Assembly: GCA_024275825.1 (NCBI GenBank)
Contig: JAJRYK010000045.1
Span: forward strand, 16,236-80,235
Origin: Alphaproteobacteria bacterium
GTDB taxonomy: Bacteria > Pseudomonadota > Alphaproteobacteria > Micavibrionales > Micavibrionaceae
Reading direction: 5' to 3'
DNA: 64,000 bases
The translations under genes were made by a program, and so were the position numbers. Each line of letters opens with the position of its first letter. The first letter of the stretch is position 1. This document shows, piece after piece, positions 16,738-24,269 of the stretch. The notes beneath the pieces are model-generated. The model searched no databases. It worked only from the letters and a program-made list of their open reading frames with translations, and was not told the origin of the DNA.

Positions 16738-17682
16738 TTGAGTACATATTTGGCCATAGCAGAACAAATTTTAGAAGAAGCCGAGCAACCGTTAACGGCG
16801 AAGGAGATACTGAGTCTTGCGTACCAAAAAGATTTAGTGCCGAGCAATCTATATGGAAAAACGCAACATAAAACTCTGCAAGCACGGATCAGCGTAGATA
16901 TAAGAAAACGTGGTGATGAAAGCGCATTTTATCGCACCAGCAGAGGCGTATTTTTTCTGACAAAGCTAAAAAATTCACCATTTTTGAGCGAAAAACAGCA
17001 GCAGGGAATTCATGCGCGCCCACGTTTCCGTGAATTGAATAGGCAGCCCGTGCTAAGTGTCGTGTCTGATAATGTTAAAGCCAATTCTGATGAAAACGGT
17101 TTTATCAAAAAACGTTGTTTTGAAAAAATCCTATCTTATACGGCTGTAAAATATTCGAAGCTTAAAGAGCTTGAGAAAACAGGAGACTATCCCGTTTGGG
17201 CGTTCGTAGTGGTTAAAAAGGATGACACGATACTTACATATCGCCATGGCCGGTATAGAGAAGACCGCGATGGGTTTTTAAATCAGAGAACGATTGGTTT
17301 TAAAACGCTTGTGAATGCCAAAGATAAAACTTTCTTGGATAGTGAGGACTTTGGCTTAACAACAGCGGGGCTTATTTCTACCTATGCCGATCTTGGTGTG
17401 CCTTTAAAAACAGTCAATGTCGATCAGGAGAAAAGCAAAGCCGAAATCGATTTCTTGGTTGCTTTCGGTCGCGAAAAAGATGAAATGGAACTTGTTTGCA
17501 TACTTACGTACGATTGCCCTGATTGGCTAGAACCATTTAAACGGCGTCTAGCTATCAATGATTTATCATGGTTGAAAACGTCTCATGCGCCGAATAATTT
17601 AGAGGATTTTGATGAGTGGTCACAAAAGATACTCCCGGAGCTTTTTGCAAAATATAATGCAAAGCATAAGGTGGTTTCATGA
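16738..17682 (+). CDS. HARE-HTH domain protein, candidate sensor/regulator of a defence module
   Basis: 314 residues from TTG 16738, preferred because AGGG lies eight bases before it and the fold begins right after; TTG 16717 is an alternative. Residues ~3-75 are a HARE-HTH (LAIAEQILEEAEQPLTAKEI, LYGKTQHKTLQARISVDIR, FYRTSRGVFFL), a winged helix found in RNA polymerase delta, ASXL proteins and restriction systems. The remainder (YPVWAFVVVKKDDTILTYRHGRY, RTIGFKTLVNAKDKTFL, EIDFLVAFGREKDEMELVC) is a mixed alpha/beta domain that I cannot assign. Its stop overlaps the start of the HEAT-repeat gene in ATGA, so both products are made together. Position beside the tRNA end of the element is typical of cargo. 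Confidence 0.65.
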   Translation: MSTYLAIAEQILEEAEQPLTAKEILSLAYQKDLVPSNLYGKTQHKTLQARISVDIRKRGDESAFYRTSRGVFFLTKLKNSPFLSEKQQQGIHARPRFRELNRQPVLSVVSDNVKANSDENGFIKKRCFEKILSYTAVKYSKLKELEKTGDYPVWAFVVVKKDDTILTYRHGRYREDRDGFLNQRTIGFKTLVNAKDKTFLDSEDFGLTTAGLISTYADLGVPLKTVNVDQEKSKAEIDFLVAFGREKDEMELVCILTYDCPDWLEPFKRRLAINDLSWLKTSHAPNNLEDFDEWSQKILPELFAKYNAKHKVVS

Positions 17683-19145
17683 GCTTAGTTTTTTTTGATC
17701 CTAATGGCCAAAAATATACTCTTCATATGCTTCTTCATGGAAGTGATGAGCAAAAAGAAGTGCATTTGGAGAAAATATGCTCCTTAATCAATAAAGGTTT
17801 TATCCCTCGAAATAATCAAGGGATTGGAGTGGCAATAACAGGCTTGTTCCAATCTTCTTCAAAGCGCGTTCGGCGCTGGGCTTTTAATGCTATGGCTTTA
17901 TTAGGGCAAAGGCATGGGCGTCAGTTTGTTTCAGCGGTTGAAAATGCGGTTAAGCAGTCAATGGATGATCCCATATTGCTTGCTTACGCTGTTGCCGCTT
18001 TGTTTTCCGTTACAAGCGATGATGTTCAAACATTCAAGTTTTTGAAAGATAATGGAATTCCTGTCGAAGGGGCGTTGCTTGTGGCTTCCGCACGCTTTAG
18101 TAGGGAATGTGCCACCGACTTGGTAAAGAAGAAAATAGATATAGATACGGCTGATGAAGCTGTTTTACAAAACGCGGCCATTCTTGTCGGTGTTGAAAAA
18201 GTTCCTGAAGGCGTGTTTTCTGACCGACATCCTTATAAGGCAGTGATTGGTAAGCTCAATAATCACGATGACAAGCTTGTACAACAATACTCTGTTTGGG
18301 CTATCAGCGAAAACCCGCATTTGGCTGTTTCTGATTTGGGGGTCAAAGTTATTGATATTGAGTCTTTCCGGCCAAACGTGAAGAAATGGATTTATAGACT
18401 ATTGGCTTCGGATGCAGATAACGCTTCGCGAAACCGTGATATTTTAAGTATGGGAAGCAATGACGATGATATAGATATAAGGCAGAACATTGCATCCGGG
18501 TTGGCAGAAAGCTATTTTCCTGAACTTGAAAATATAGTCTTACCGTGGTTTGCGAATGAAAACGAGCAAGAGATTAGGGCGCAACTTTTGGAGCACATGG
18601 CTACGTTTTCAGGAAAATGCAATGAATATGAGAACTCAGTAATGTTAGCTTACCAAACAGCTGGGCAAGAGTCTCCTCAAAGAATGCGGCTTGAGGCGGC
18701 TGCAAAACAAACAGAAATTTACCCTAAAATGAAAAGGGTCGCTCTGCAGCATGAAGCAACCCTTTTTTCTAATGGAAACACAGGAGGATTATTTATGATC
18801 GACAATTCAACTACTAATCAATTCAGCATTAACGGTGATGGAAACCAGGTTTCAGGTATCACTCAAGCCACCAACTTAAAGGATGTGACCATTAAAAACG
18901 TCCAGAAAATTGAAGACGCGGAACTCAGAGAGCCGCTAGCGGAGCTTGTACAAATAATAGGAAATTCCGAAGCGGCTGATGACGCTAAAAAACAGGCTCT
19001 GGACGAGATCAATGATCTTGCCCAGACTCCGACTCCGGAGAAGGCCAATAAGTTGCTCAAAACGCTAAAAGTGATCGGTATACTCGGTAATGCAGGTATC
19101 GTTATTGGCAAGATAGCGGCATGGGCAAATGGGATACCTTTATAA
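17679..19145 (+). CDS. HEAT-repeat protein with C-terminal hydrophobic helix, candidate defence effector
   Basis: 488 residues. The first ~370 are alpha-helical repeats of HEAT/ARM type (RRWAFNAMALLGQRHG, LLAYAVAALFSVTSDD, YSVWAISENPHLAVS, IRQNIASGLAESYFPELENIV). A linker with SINGDGNQVSG and DVTIKNVQ (~380-405) follows, of the kind seen before effector tails in some defence proteins. The C-terminus is a helical bundle ending in VIGILGNAGIVIGKIAAWANG, a probable membrane helix. It is coupled by a 4-base overlap to the HARE-HTH gene. A model in which the repeats sense a trigger and the tail acts on the membrane is inference. No known system name is assigned. Confidence 0.6.
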   Translation: MSLVFFDPNGQKYTLHMLLHGSDEQKEVHLEKICSLINKGFIPRNNQGIGVAITGLFQSSSKRVRRWAFNAMALLGQRHGRQFVSAVENAVKQSMDDPILLAYAVAALFSVTSDDVQTFKFLKDNGIPVEGALLVASARFSRECATDLVKKKIDIDTADEAVLQNAAILVGVEKVPEGVFSDRHPYKAVIGKLNNHDDKLVQQYSVWAISENPHLAVSDLGVKVIDIESFRPNVKKWIYRLLASDADNASRNRDILSMGSNDDDIDIRQNIASGLAESYFPELENIVLPWFANENEQEIRAQLLEHMATFSGKCNEYENSVMLAYQTAGQESPQRMRLEAAAKQTEIYPKMKRVALQHEATLFSNGNTGGLFMIDNSTTNQFSINGDGNQVSGITQATNLKDVTIKNVQKIEDAELREPLAELVQIIGNSEAADDAKKQALDEINDLAQTPTPEKANKLLKTLKVIGILGNAGIVIGKIAAWANGIPL

Positions 19146-19173
19146 GCGATAGTCGGGTTGCTTAAAGCTAGAG

Positions 19174-19249
19174 TGGTAGCGGAGGGCAGAATTGAACTGC
19201 CGACCTTTGGATTATGATTCCACTGCTCTAACCCCTGAGCTACTCCGCC
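19174..19249 (-). tRNA. tRNA with CAU anticodon (Ile2 or Met), carried by the element
   Basis: A complete 76-base cloverleaf: acceptor GGCGGAG/CTCCGCT (G1-U72 wobble), D arm GCTC-AGGGGTTA-GAGC, anticodon stem GTGGA/TCCAA, loop ATCATAA with anticodon CAT, variable AGGTC, T arm GGCAG-TTCAATT-CTGCC, discriminator A and encoded CCA. The 8-base D loop and variable loop resemble tRNA-Ile2, which TilS modifies to lysidine; elongator Met is the alternative. Pair 27-43 is a G-A mismatch. Pair 28-42 is T-A, while the split host copy has C-G. It lies 125 bases inside the right junction, so it belongs to the element. Confidence 0.88.
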
Positions 19250-19276
19250 ACATATATAAGGTCTATAAGACCGATT

Positions 19277-19297
19277 TGTTACCCCAGTGTTACCCCA
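19277..19297. promoter_or_regulatory. Two direct arm-type sites, right end of the element
   Basis: TGTTACCCCA at 19277-19286 and 19288-19297, spaced 11 bases apart, about one helical turn. The third copy is at 8132-8141 near the left end. Their place between the element tRNA and the right junction supports drawing the element boundary at 19375-19385. Confidence 0.55.
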
Positions 19298-19374
19298 AAC
19301 ATGGCGCGTCATTTTTATAACTTGTAACGCGTTGGTTTTCAATGTCTTTTCCAAGCCTCTCATTCTAGATACAT

Positions 19375-19415
19375 GGATTATGATTCCGCTGCTCTAACCC
19401 CTGAGCTACTCCGCC
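19375..19415 (-). pseudogene. Host tRNA(CAU) gene, 5' half, separated by element insertion (attR side)
   Basis: On the minus strand it reads GGCGGAG-TA-GCTC-AGGGGTTA-GAGC-A-GCGGA-ATCATAA-TCC, identical to the element tRNA except C28 for T28, then breaks off into ATGTATCTAG. The missing 3' half is at 7956-8001, where G42 pairs with this C28. Joined, the halves make a full tRNA; apart, they cannot. Confidence 0.88.
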
Positions 19416-19458
19416 ATACCATTAGGACCGTGATTTATTGCGCGATCTTGGGGGTTTG

Positions 19459-20631
19459 TCAAGAATTTGCTTGTAGGGATGTTGAAGATTTCCCCGTCCC
19501 TGTTATCCAGCCACCACCAATGACGCGTGTCTTATCGTAGCACACCGCCGCTTGTCCCGGCGCGATGCCGTATTGCGCCGTGTCCAGATGAATTTCCGCT
19601 GCGCCATTTGCGCCGCCTATCAGGCGCGCGGGCACGGGCTTCATGACTGAGCGGAATTTGAGGTTAATCGCCACGCCGTCTTGCGGAATATTAGGCACGA
19701 GCCAGTTGCAGTTATCGACATAGATCACAGTGCGCGCGAGGGATTCCTTCGGCCCCACAATCACCTGATTGGCCGGTGCATCAATGCGGATGACGTAGAA
19801 CGGGTTATTCGCCCCCTCACGTCCGCCGCCAATGCCAAGACCCCGGCGCTGGCCGATTGTGTAGTGAATAATGCCGGTATGCTGGCCCAGTACGCGGCCA
19901 TCCTCATGCACGATATCGCCGGGGTTTTCGGCCTGCGGGCGCATCTTTTTGACGATCTTCGCGTAATCACCATCAGGGACGAAGCAGATATCCTGGCTAT
20001 CTGGCTTATCGGCGGTTAGCAGGCCCAGCCGGGTGGCTTCCTCGCGCGTTTTATCCTTGCTCCACTCGCCGAGGGGGAAGCGCAGGAAATTTAGCTGCTC
20101 CTGCGTGGTGGCAAACAGGAAATAGCTCTGATCCTTGCCATGATCATGCGCGCGGTGCAGGGTGGCTTTGCCGCTCTGCGTATCTACGCGCCGCTCAATA
20201 TAATGCCCGGTCGCCATGCAATCTGCACCCAAATCATGCGCAACCTTCAGCAGGTCACGAAACTTCACCGTTTGATTACATTTCACGCAGGGGATCGGCG
20301 TTTCACCGCGCAGATAGCTGTCCGCAAAATCATCAATCACACTCTCGCGGAAATTCGTTTCGTAATTCAGGACGTAATGGGGAAAACCGCGCGCCTCTGC
20401 CACCCGGCGTGCATCGTGAATATCCTGCCCGGCGCAGCAGGTCTTGCCGGCTTTCCCGGCTGCCGCTGCGTCATCATAAAGCTGCAGCGTTACCCCAATC
20501 ACGTCATAGCCTTGCTCATGCAGCAGCGCCGCGCAGACGCTAGAATCCACCCCGCCCGACATCGCAACCACAACGCGCGTGTCTTTCGGGGGCTTGTTAA
20601 GGCCGAGGCTATTTGGTGTTTCAGTGCTCAT
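19459..20631 (-). CDS. mnmA: tRNA-specific 2-thiouridylase MnmA
   Basis: About 390 residues; puts the 2-thio group on U34 of tRNAs for Lys, Glu and Gln. PP-loop AMSGGVDSS (~23-31) binds ATP, CVKCNQTVKF holds the first catalytic Cys, and SQDICFVPDGDY the second, followed by GQHTGIIHYTIGQRRGLGIGGG and the C-terminal beta-barrel. The start at Met 20629-20631 (MSTETPN) fits the family; an upstream TTG at 20665-20667 would add 12 residues and neither has a clear ribosome-binding site. It is immediately outside the integrative element. Confidence 0.95.
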   Translation of the reverse strand: MSTETPNSLGLNKPPKDTRVVVAMSGGVDSSVCAALLHEQGYDVIGVTLQLYDDAAAAGKAGKTCCAGQDIHDARRVAEARGFPHYVLNYETNFRESVIDDFADSYLRGETPIPCVKCNQTVKFRDLLKVAHDLGADCMATGHYIERRVDTQSGKATLHRAHDHGKDQSYFLFATTQEQLNFLRFPLGEWSKDKTREEATRLGLLTADKPDSQDICFVPDGDYAKIVKKMRPQAENPGDIVHEDGRVLGQHTGIIHYTIGQRRGLGIGGGREGANNPFYVIRIDAPANQVIVGPKESLARTVIYVDNCNWLVPNIPQDGVAINLKFRSVMKPVPARLIGGANGAAEIHLDTAQYGIAPGQAAVCYDKTRVIGGGWITGTGKSSTSLQANS

Positions 20632-20772
20632 GGCGCGGAATATAGGGGTTTTAGCGTTAAAAGGCAAAAAAATTCACAGTGATGTATGAAAAATTGTATA
20701 AAAAGCTTGAATATTAGTATTCTTTGATGCTAGTGCTTTGCCATAAGGAAAAATTAAGAGGGTAAAGTAATA

Positions 20773-21885
20773 ATGAATGTTTCCGCTGATATGCCAACGG
20801 TAATGCAAAGATTGAGTTTGGCGTTATTGTACCAAGAGTCTGCAAAGCCAGGTTGGCTAAAGGCTTTTACGTTTCATACAGGGTCAAAAGAAGGAAATGA
20901 CCCCAAATATAAAGAGCAAGCGGAGGCACTTGGCCCCGCCATTGCTAAGCACACGGATATTCGCTTGGCTGCTTTTGGCGGTGGTTTGGCAGGGAATATG
21001 GGGCACGCAGCTGAATCGTGCATAGAGCATGATATTCGCCTTGTTAGTGCGTCACTGGCTTTCTTTCTAGCAGCACAAGGTGAAGATCCTGAGGGCGTGA
21101 TAGCTTCAGTCGCTGTAGATAATATGCATAAGCGCATGCGGGTGATGCGCAATGGCCGTAGGGCTTTAAAAACTGATCTTGTTAACTTTTTTAAGATGAG
21201 GAAGTTTAACGGCACACAGGCGGCGATTTCTCTTCCGGGTGGATTTGGTACGATTGAAGAAACGCTAGAGCAATTGGTTTCACGAAATGGAATTGTAAAC
21301 CGTCATGTTATGGTTGGTTATGACGGATATTGGGATGGTCTAAAGCATTTTTTACGAGGCTGCTCGGATAATGGTTATCGTGATGGCAGCGATGTTAAGC
21401 GAATTCAATACAGGCCGGATGTTGTTGAGATGGCTAAGACGCTTGCTGACTGGAACTCAAAGCCAGCGGTGATGGAGCCGGACGCTAAGCCCGTGAAAAA
21501 TCAATGGGATGCTTATGTGAAGGAAACGGAAGATGCGCTTATTGTCCGTGCAGGTGCTCCGCTGACGGTTATAAGTGAGCTTTATACGCTGTTAACGTCT
21601 TATGATGTCTCTAATATTCCGGGACAGACTCTGTTTAAGAAGTCTAAAATCAAACCCATCATTTTCGATAGTGGTGGTATAGGCTATTATGATGGCCTTG
21701 AGCAGCAGACGGATATGGGTTTTAAATCTGGGTTTGTCCACGAGGGTAGAAGAGTATTGTTACATTTTTCTGCCGAATCTAAGGGTGCTAATAGACATGC
21801 AAAGCAGGTTAAGGCGTTTCGTCCGGATGAGCTGGGTGTTAAGCATGCCGAGGCGACTGAGCCAAAGGAGCCTTGCCGAGCTTAA
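20773..21885 (+). CDS. LOG-family (lysine-decarboxylase-like) protein with duplicated, degenerate second half
   Basis: 370 residues, about twice the usual LOG length. Residues ~30-215 match LOG phosphoribohydrolases: FTFHTGSKEGNDPKY, LAAFGGGLAGNMGHAAE, DNMHKRMRVM and the signature LPGGFGTIEETLEQL. These enzymes release bases from nucleoside 5'-monophosphates. The C-terminal ~150 residues look like a second, decayed copy of the signature half: PLTVISELYTLLTSYDV in place of PGGxGTxxE, then KPIIFDSGGIGYYDGLEQQ and MGFKSGFV. The second half could be structural. It converges on the ferredoxin gene. Substrate not predictable. Confidence 0.72.
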   Translation: MNVSADMPTVMQRLSLALLYQESAKPGWLKAFTFHTGSKEGNDPKYKEQAEALGPAIAKHTDIRLAAFGGGLAGNMGHAAESCIEHDIRLVSASLAFFLAAQGEDPEGVIASVAVDNMHKRMRVMRNGRRALKTDLVNFFKMRKFNGTQAAISLPGGFGTIEETLEQLVSRNGIVNRHVMVGYDGYWDGLKHFLRGCSDNGYRDGSDVKRIQYRPDVVEMAKTLADWNSKPAVMEPDAKPVKNQWDAYVKETEDALIVRAGAPLTVISELYTLLTSYDVSNIPGQTLFKKSKIKPIIFDSGGIGYYDGLEQQTDMGFKSGFVHEGRRVLLHFSAESKGANRHAKQVKAFRPDELGVKHAEATEPKEPCRA

Positions 21886-21934
21886 CTGTATTGTAAACAA
21901 CCTGGTGTTTTAATACCGTTGTAGAGGCTTGTGC

Positions 21935-22273
21935 TTACCACCCCGTATCCGTTCCCGGCAAAGCAACAATCAATCCATCGAGCGCATTGGTCAGCTTGAC
22001 CTGACAGCCCAGGCGGGAGCTGTGTTCAACCTCTGGTATGGTGTCGAGGAGGTCTTCTTCGTCATCGCATTTATCGTTATTTGCTGCGATCACTTTGTCT
22101 TCCCAGTCGGGGTGCACATAGACATGGCATGTCGCGCAGGATACGCAGCCACCGCATAGCCCGACAATTCCCGGAATGTCATGCTCTAGTGCTGTTTCCA
22201 TGATGGATGTATTCTCGGCGACATCAATGTCTTTTTGCTCGCCATTGGGGAGCAGGAAGGTGATTTTGGGCAT
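21935..22273 (-). CDS. fdx: 2Fe-2S ferredoxin (adrenodoxin/Fdx type)
   Basis: 112 residues with C40, C46, C49 and C90 as the cluster ligands (LCGGCVSCATCHV and LGCQV) and the acidic CDDEEDLLD segment of vertebrate-type ferredoxins used in Fe-S cluster assembly. An extra Cys43 lies between the ligands. It follows the cysteine desulfurase gene by 6 bases and would supply electrons for sulfur reduction during cluster assembly. Confidence 0.93.
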   Translation of the reverse strand: MPKITFLLPNGEQKDIDVAENTSIMETALEHDIPGIVGLCGGCVSCATCHVYVHPDWEDKVIAANNDKCDDEEDLLDTIPEVEHSSRLGCQVKLTNALDGLIVALPGTDTGW

Positions 22274-22279
22274 GGGTGG

Positions 22280-23455
22280 TTATCCTTTAATGCGGTTATA
22301 AATAGTTTCAAAGGCTTCGAGGAAGCGTTGAATATCGTATTCTGTCGTAGCCCAACCCATGGAAATACGCAAGGCACTTGCGGATTCTTCGTCGTTTGCG
22401 CCCATAGCTTTAAGCACATGGCTAGGTTGTACGCTGCCGCTGGTGCAGGCGGAGCCGTTGGACAGGGCGATGCCCTCCAGATCGAAATTCATCAGCCACG
22501 CTTCAGAGCGGATACCGGGCAGGCTGAGCAGGGTGGTGTTGGTGACGCGCTGGACAGGGCTCGCTGCCTGCTCGCTATCTGTACCACCCTGTATCCCATA
22601 AATAATAAGACCATTTCCTTCTTTAGTAATTTCACATAACTCAAATTCGAGAGAGGCACGGAGATGTTCTAATGTTGAGGGAAGAGTGGGGAGCTCGGCC
22701 AGCGCCAGCTCCGCCGCTGCGCCAAATCCGGCGATTCCGGCAACGTTTTCTGTGCCGGCGCGGGCCTTTTTCTCTTGTCCGCCGCCCAATAAAAGTGTCG
22801 GTGTAATGCCGCATAGGCCGAGCACTAATGCGCCTGCGCCCTGCGGCCCACCAATTTTATGCGCCGATAATGTTAAGAAATCGATTTGTAGCGTATTGAT
22901 ATTGATGGGGGTGCGTCCGGCCGCTTGCACCGCGTCGCAATGAAATAGCGCGCCGTGCTTGTGGGTGAGCGCGGCGGTCTCGGTGACGGGCTGGATAATG
23001 CCGGTCTCGTTGTTGGCCAGCATGATGGAGACGAGGGAGGTCTTGCCTGATTTGAGAAGATTCTCCAGCGCACTTAAATCAACGATCCCCTGCGGTGTTA
23101 CTGGAATATGTTGTGCGTTGGGAATGGCCTCTAAAATCGAAGGGTGTTCGATTGTGGAGACAAGAATTTGCTCATCCAGATAAGTGTGCGCGAAATATTG
23201 CAAGACGGTGTTGTTGCCTTCCGTCGCGCCGCTATTGAAAATTACCTGTTCGGCTGGCGCGCCGACCAGTGCGCCGATATGGTCGCGTGCCTGCTCAACC
23301 GCCGCGCGCGCCGCGCGACCATAGCTGTGGACGGAGGACGCATTATGCGGGTCGTCCATCAGGGCAAGCATTGCTGCCCGCGCTTCGGCGCGCAGGGGGG
23401 CTGTGGCGTTATAATCCAGATAAACGCGCGTCTTATTTTTGCCGTTTTTGTTCAT
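22280..23455 (-). CDS. Cysteine desulfurase (NifS/IscS family)
   Basis: A 391-residue PLP enzyme that takes sulfur from cysteine for Fe-S clusters and thiolated tRNA. YLDYNATAP begins the fold, NSGATEGNN contacts PLP, K200 in SAHKIGGPQG binds PLP, and C337 in SNGSACTSGS carries the persulfide. The active-site loop is IscS-like in length. Middle gene of an Rrf2-desulfurase-ferredoxin operon. It is the likely sulfur source for MnmA, also in this window. No scaffold gene (iscU) or chaperones lie nearby. Confidence 0.93.
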   Translation of the reverse strand: MNKNGKNKTRVYLDYNATAPLRAEARAAMLALMDDPHNASSVHSYGRAARAAVEQARDHIGALVGAPAEQVIFNSGATEGNNTVLQYFAHTYLDEQILVSTIEHPSILEAIPNAQHIPVTPQGIVDLSALENLLKSGKTSLVSIMLANNETGIIQPVTETAALTHKHGALFHCDAVQAAGRTPININTLQIDFLTLSAHKIGGPQGAGALVLGLCGITPTLLLGGGQEKKARAGTENVAGIAGFGAAAELALAELPTLPSTLEHLRASLEFELCEITKEGNGLIIYGIQGGTDSEQAASPVQRVTNTTLLSLPGIRSEAWLMNFDLEGIALSNGSACTSGSVQPSHVLKAMGANDEESASALRISMGWATTEYDIQRFLEAFETIYNRIKG

Positions 23456-23497
23456 ACCACGCTATATAGGCGGTTTTTGGTGCAGAATTCAAATATC

Positions 23498-23953
23498 TTA
23501 TGTGCCAATTTTACCGTGCAGGACATCATCGAGCGTGATTTTGTTCAAATGATCTCCTAAAATAACGCCGATATGAGACCATAAGAGCGCTGTTTTTGGG
23601 CAATTCTGCGCTGCTAATTTATCGCTTTTGCGCGCAGAGATAGAATCTTCGGCGGCGGTTAAAATGTGAGCGATAGGGATCTGATCGGCGGGACGGCCTA
23701 GAATATAGCCACCGCCAGGGCCACGATAGCTTTTGACCAGCTCATTTTTGCGCAGGCCCGAGATGAGTTGTTCGAGATAAGACAGCGAAATATCGCTCTC
23801 CTGAGCAATGTCCAAAAGAGGTACGGGGCTATTGTCATTACCACCTTTGGCCAAATTAACCATCGCGATAACCGCATACCGTCCGCGGGAGGTGAGTTTT
23901 ATCTCACTTTGTTTTTCTTGGTGTTTATTATTCAAGGGCACATCCTTAATCAT
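23498..23953 (-). CDS. Rrf2-family regulator, IscR-like with one cluster cysteine
   Basis: About 151 residues. The N-terminal winged helix (LTSRGRYAVIAMVNLA, ISLSYLEQLISGLRKNELVKSYRGPGGGYILGR) is IscR-like. In the ligand region only one cysteine remains (QNCPKTALLW, matching the third of E. coli IscR); the first two are absent. A single-cysteine IscR is known from Rhodobacter, so this is an alphaproteobacterial variant more than a decay. Start uncertain: ATG 23951-23953 or GTG four codons upstream. It heads the operon and probably controls it. Confidence 0.85.
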   Translation of the reverse strand: MIKDVPLNNKHQEKQSEIKLTSRGRYAVIAMVNLAKGGNDNSPVPLLDIAQESDISLSYLEQLISGLRKNELVKSYRGPGGGYILGRPADQIPIAHILTAAEDSISARKSDKLAAQNCPKTALLWSHIGVILGDHLNKITLDDVLHGKIGT

Positions 23954-24269
23954 TCTTATGAACACACTAAATATAGTCTATTCGCATATTAAAGAAAACT
24001 AAATGTTTTCATAAGCACACAAGTGAATGTTTTTAAAGGAAAAAATGTGAAATTGTGAATAACTTTAACGTGGCATTATCCACAAGCATATCAATATGTT
24101 AGAATAAACATGTAGACATTTCTGCGCTACTTCAATATATCTCAATTCAAATAAAAAATGTCAAATACATAAAGTAAAAGTACCAGAGAGAGCATAACCT
24201 TTCTCGCCATATGAAGACAAGTTAATACCGAATGATATTCATCACTAAACACAGCGAAAAGGGGATTTT
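23954..24269. other. Divergent promoter region between iscR-like and hydrolase genes
   Basis: An AT-rich gap of ~315 bases between divergent genes. It must hold promoters for both. No convincing palindrome or named motif was seen, apart from generally A/T-rich -10-like sequences. Confidence 0.35.

Larger units (their letters stand above)
8002..19385. mobile_element. Integrative element (~11.4 kb) inserted in the anticodon loop of a CAU tRNA gene
   Basis: The element is bounded by 11-bp direct repeats of GGATTATGATT (7991-8001 and 19375-19385), each at the broken edge of a host tRNA half. It is visibly AT-richer than its flanks. In order it holds a ppGpp-type HD/NTase pair, a tyrosine integrase, an XRE-like regulator, an AlpA-like protein, a prim-pol, a D5-like primase-helicase, a small reverse-strand gene, a structured non-coding block, a GIY-YIG protein, a HARE-HTH/HEAT-repeat pair and a complete tRNA gene. 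There are no capsid, tail or conjugation genes, so it resembles a replicating phage satellite or integrative plasmid. Arm-like repeats lie near both ends. Confidence 0.9.

Noticed and set aside
19174..19249. Reading the intact tRNA as the native host copy rebuilt by ordinary integration
   Set aside because: A second 5' half with C28, matching G42 of the left 3' half, lies 126 bases further on; ordinary integration would not leave it.
8002..19385. Calling the integrated element a complete prophage or conjugative element
   Set aside because: No capsid, portal, terminase, tail, relaxase or type IV secretion genes are present.
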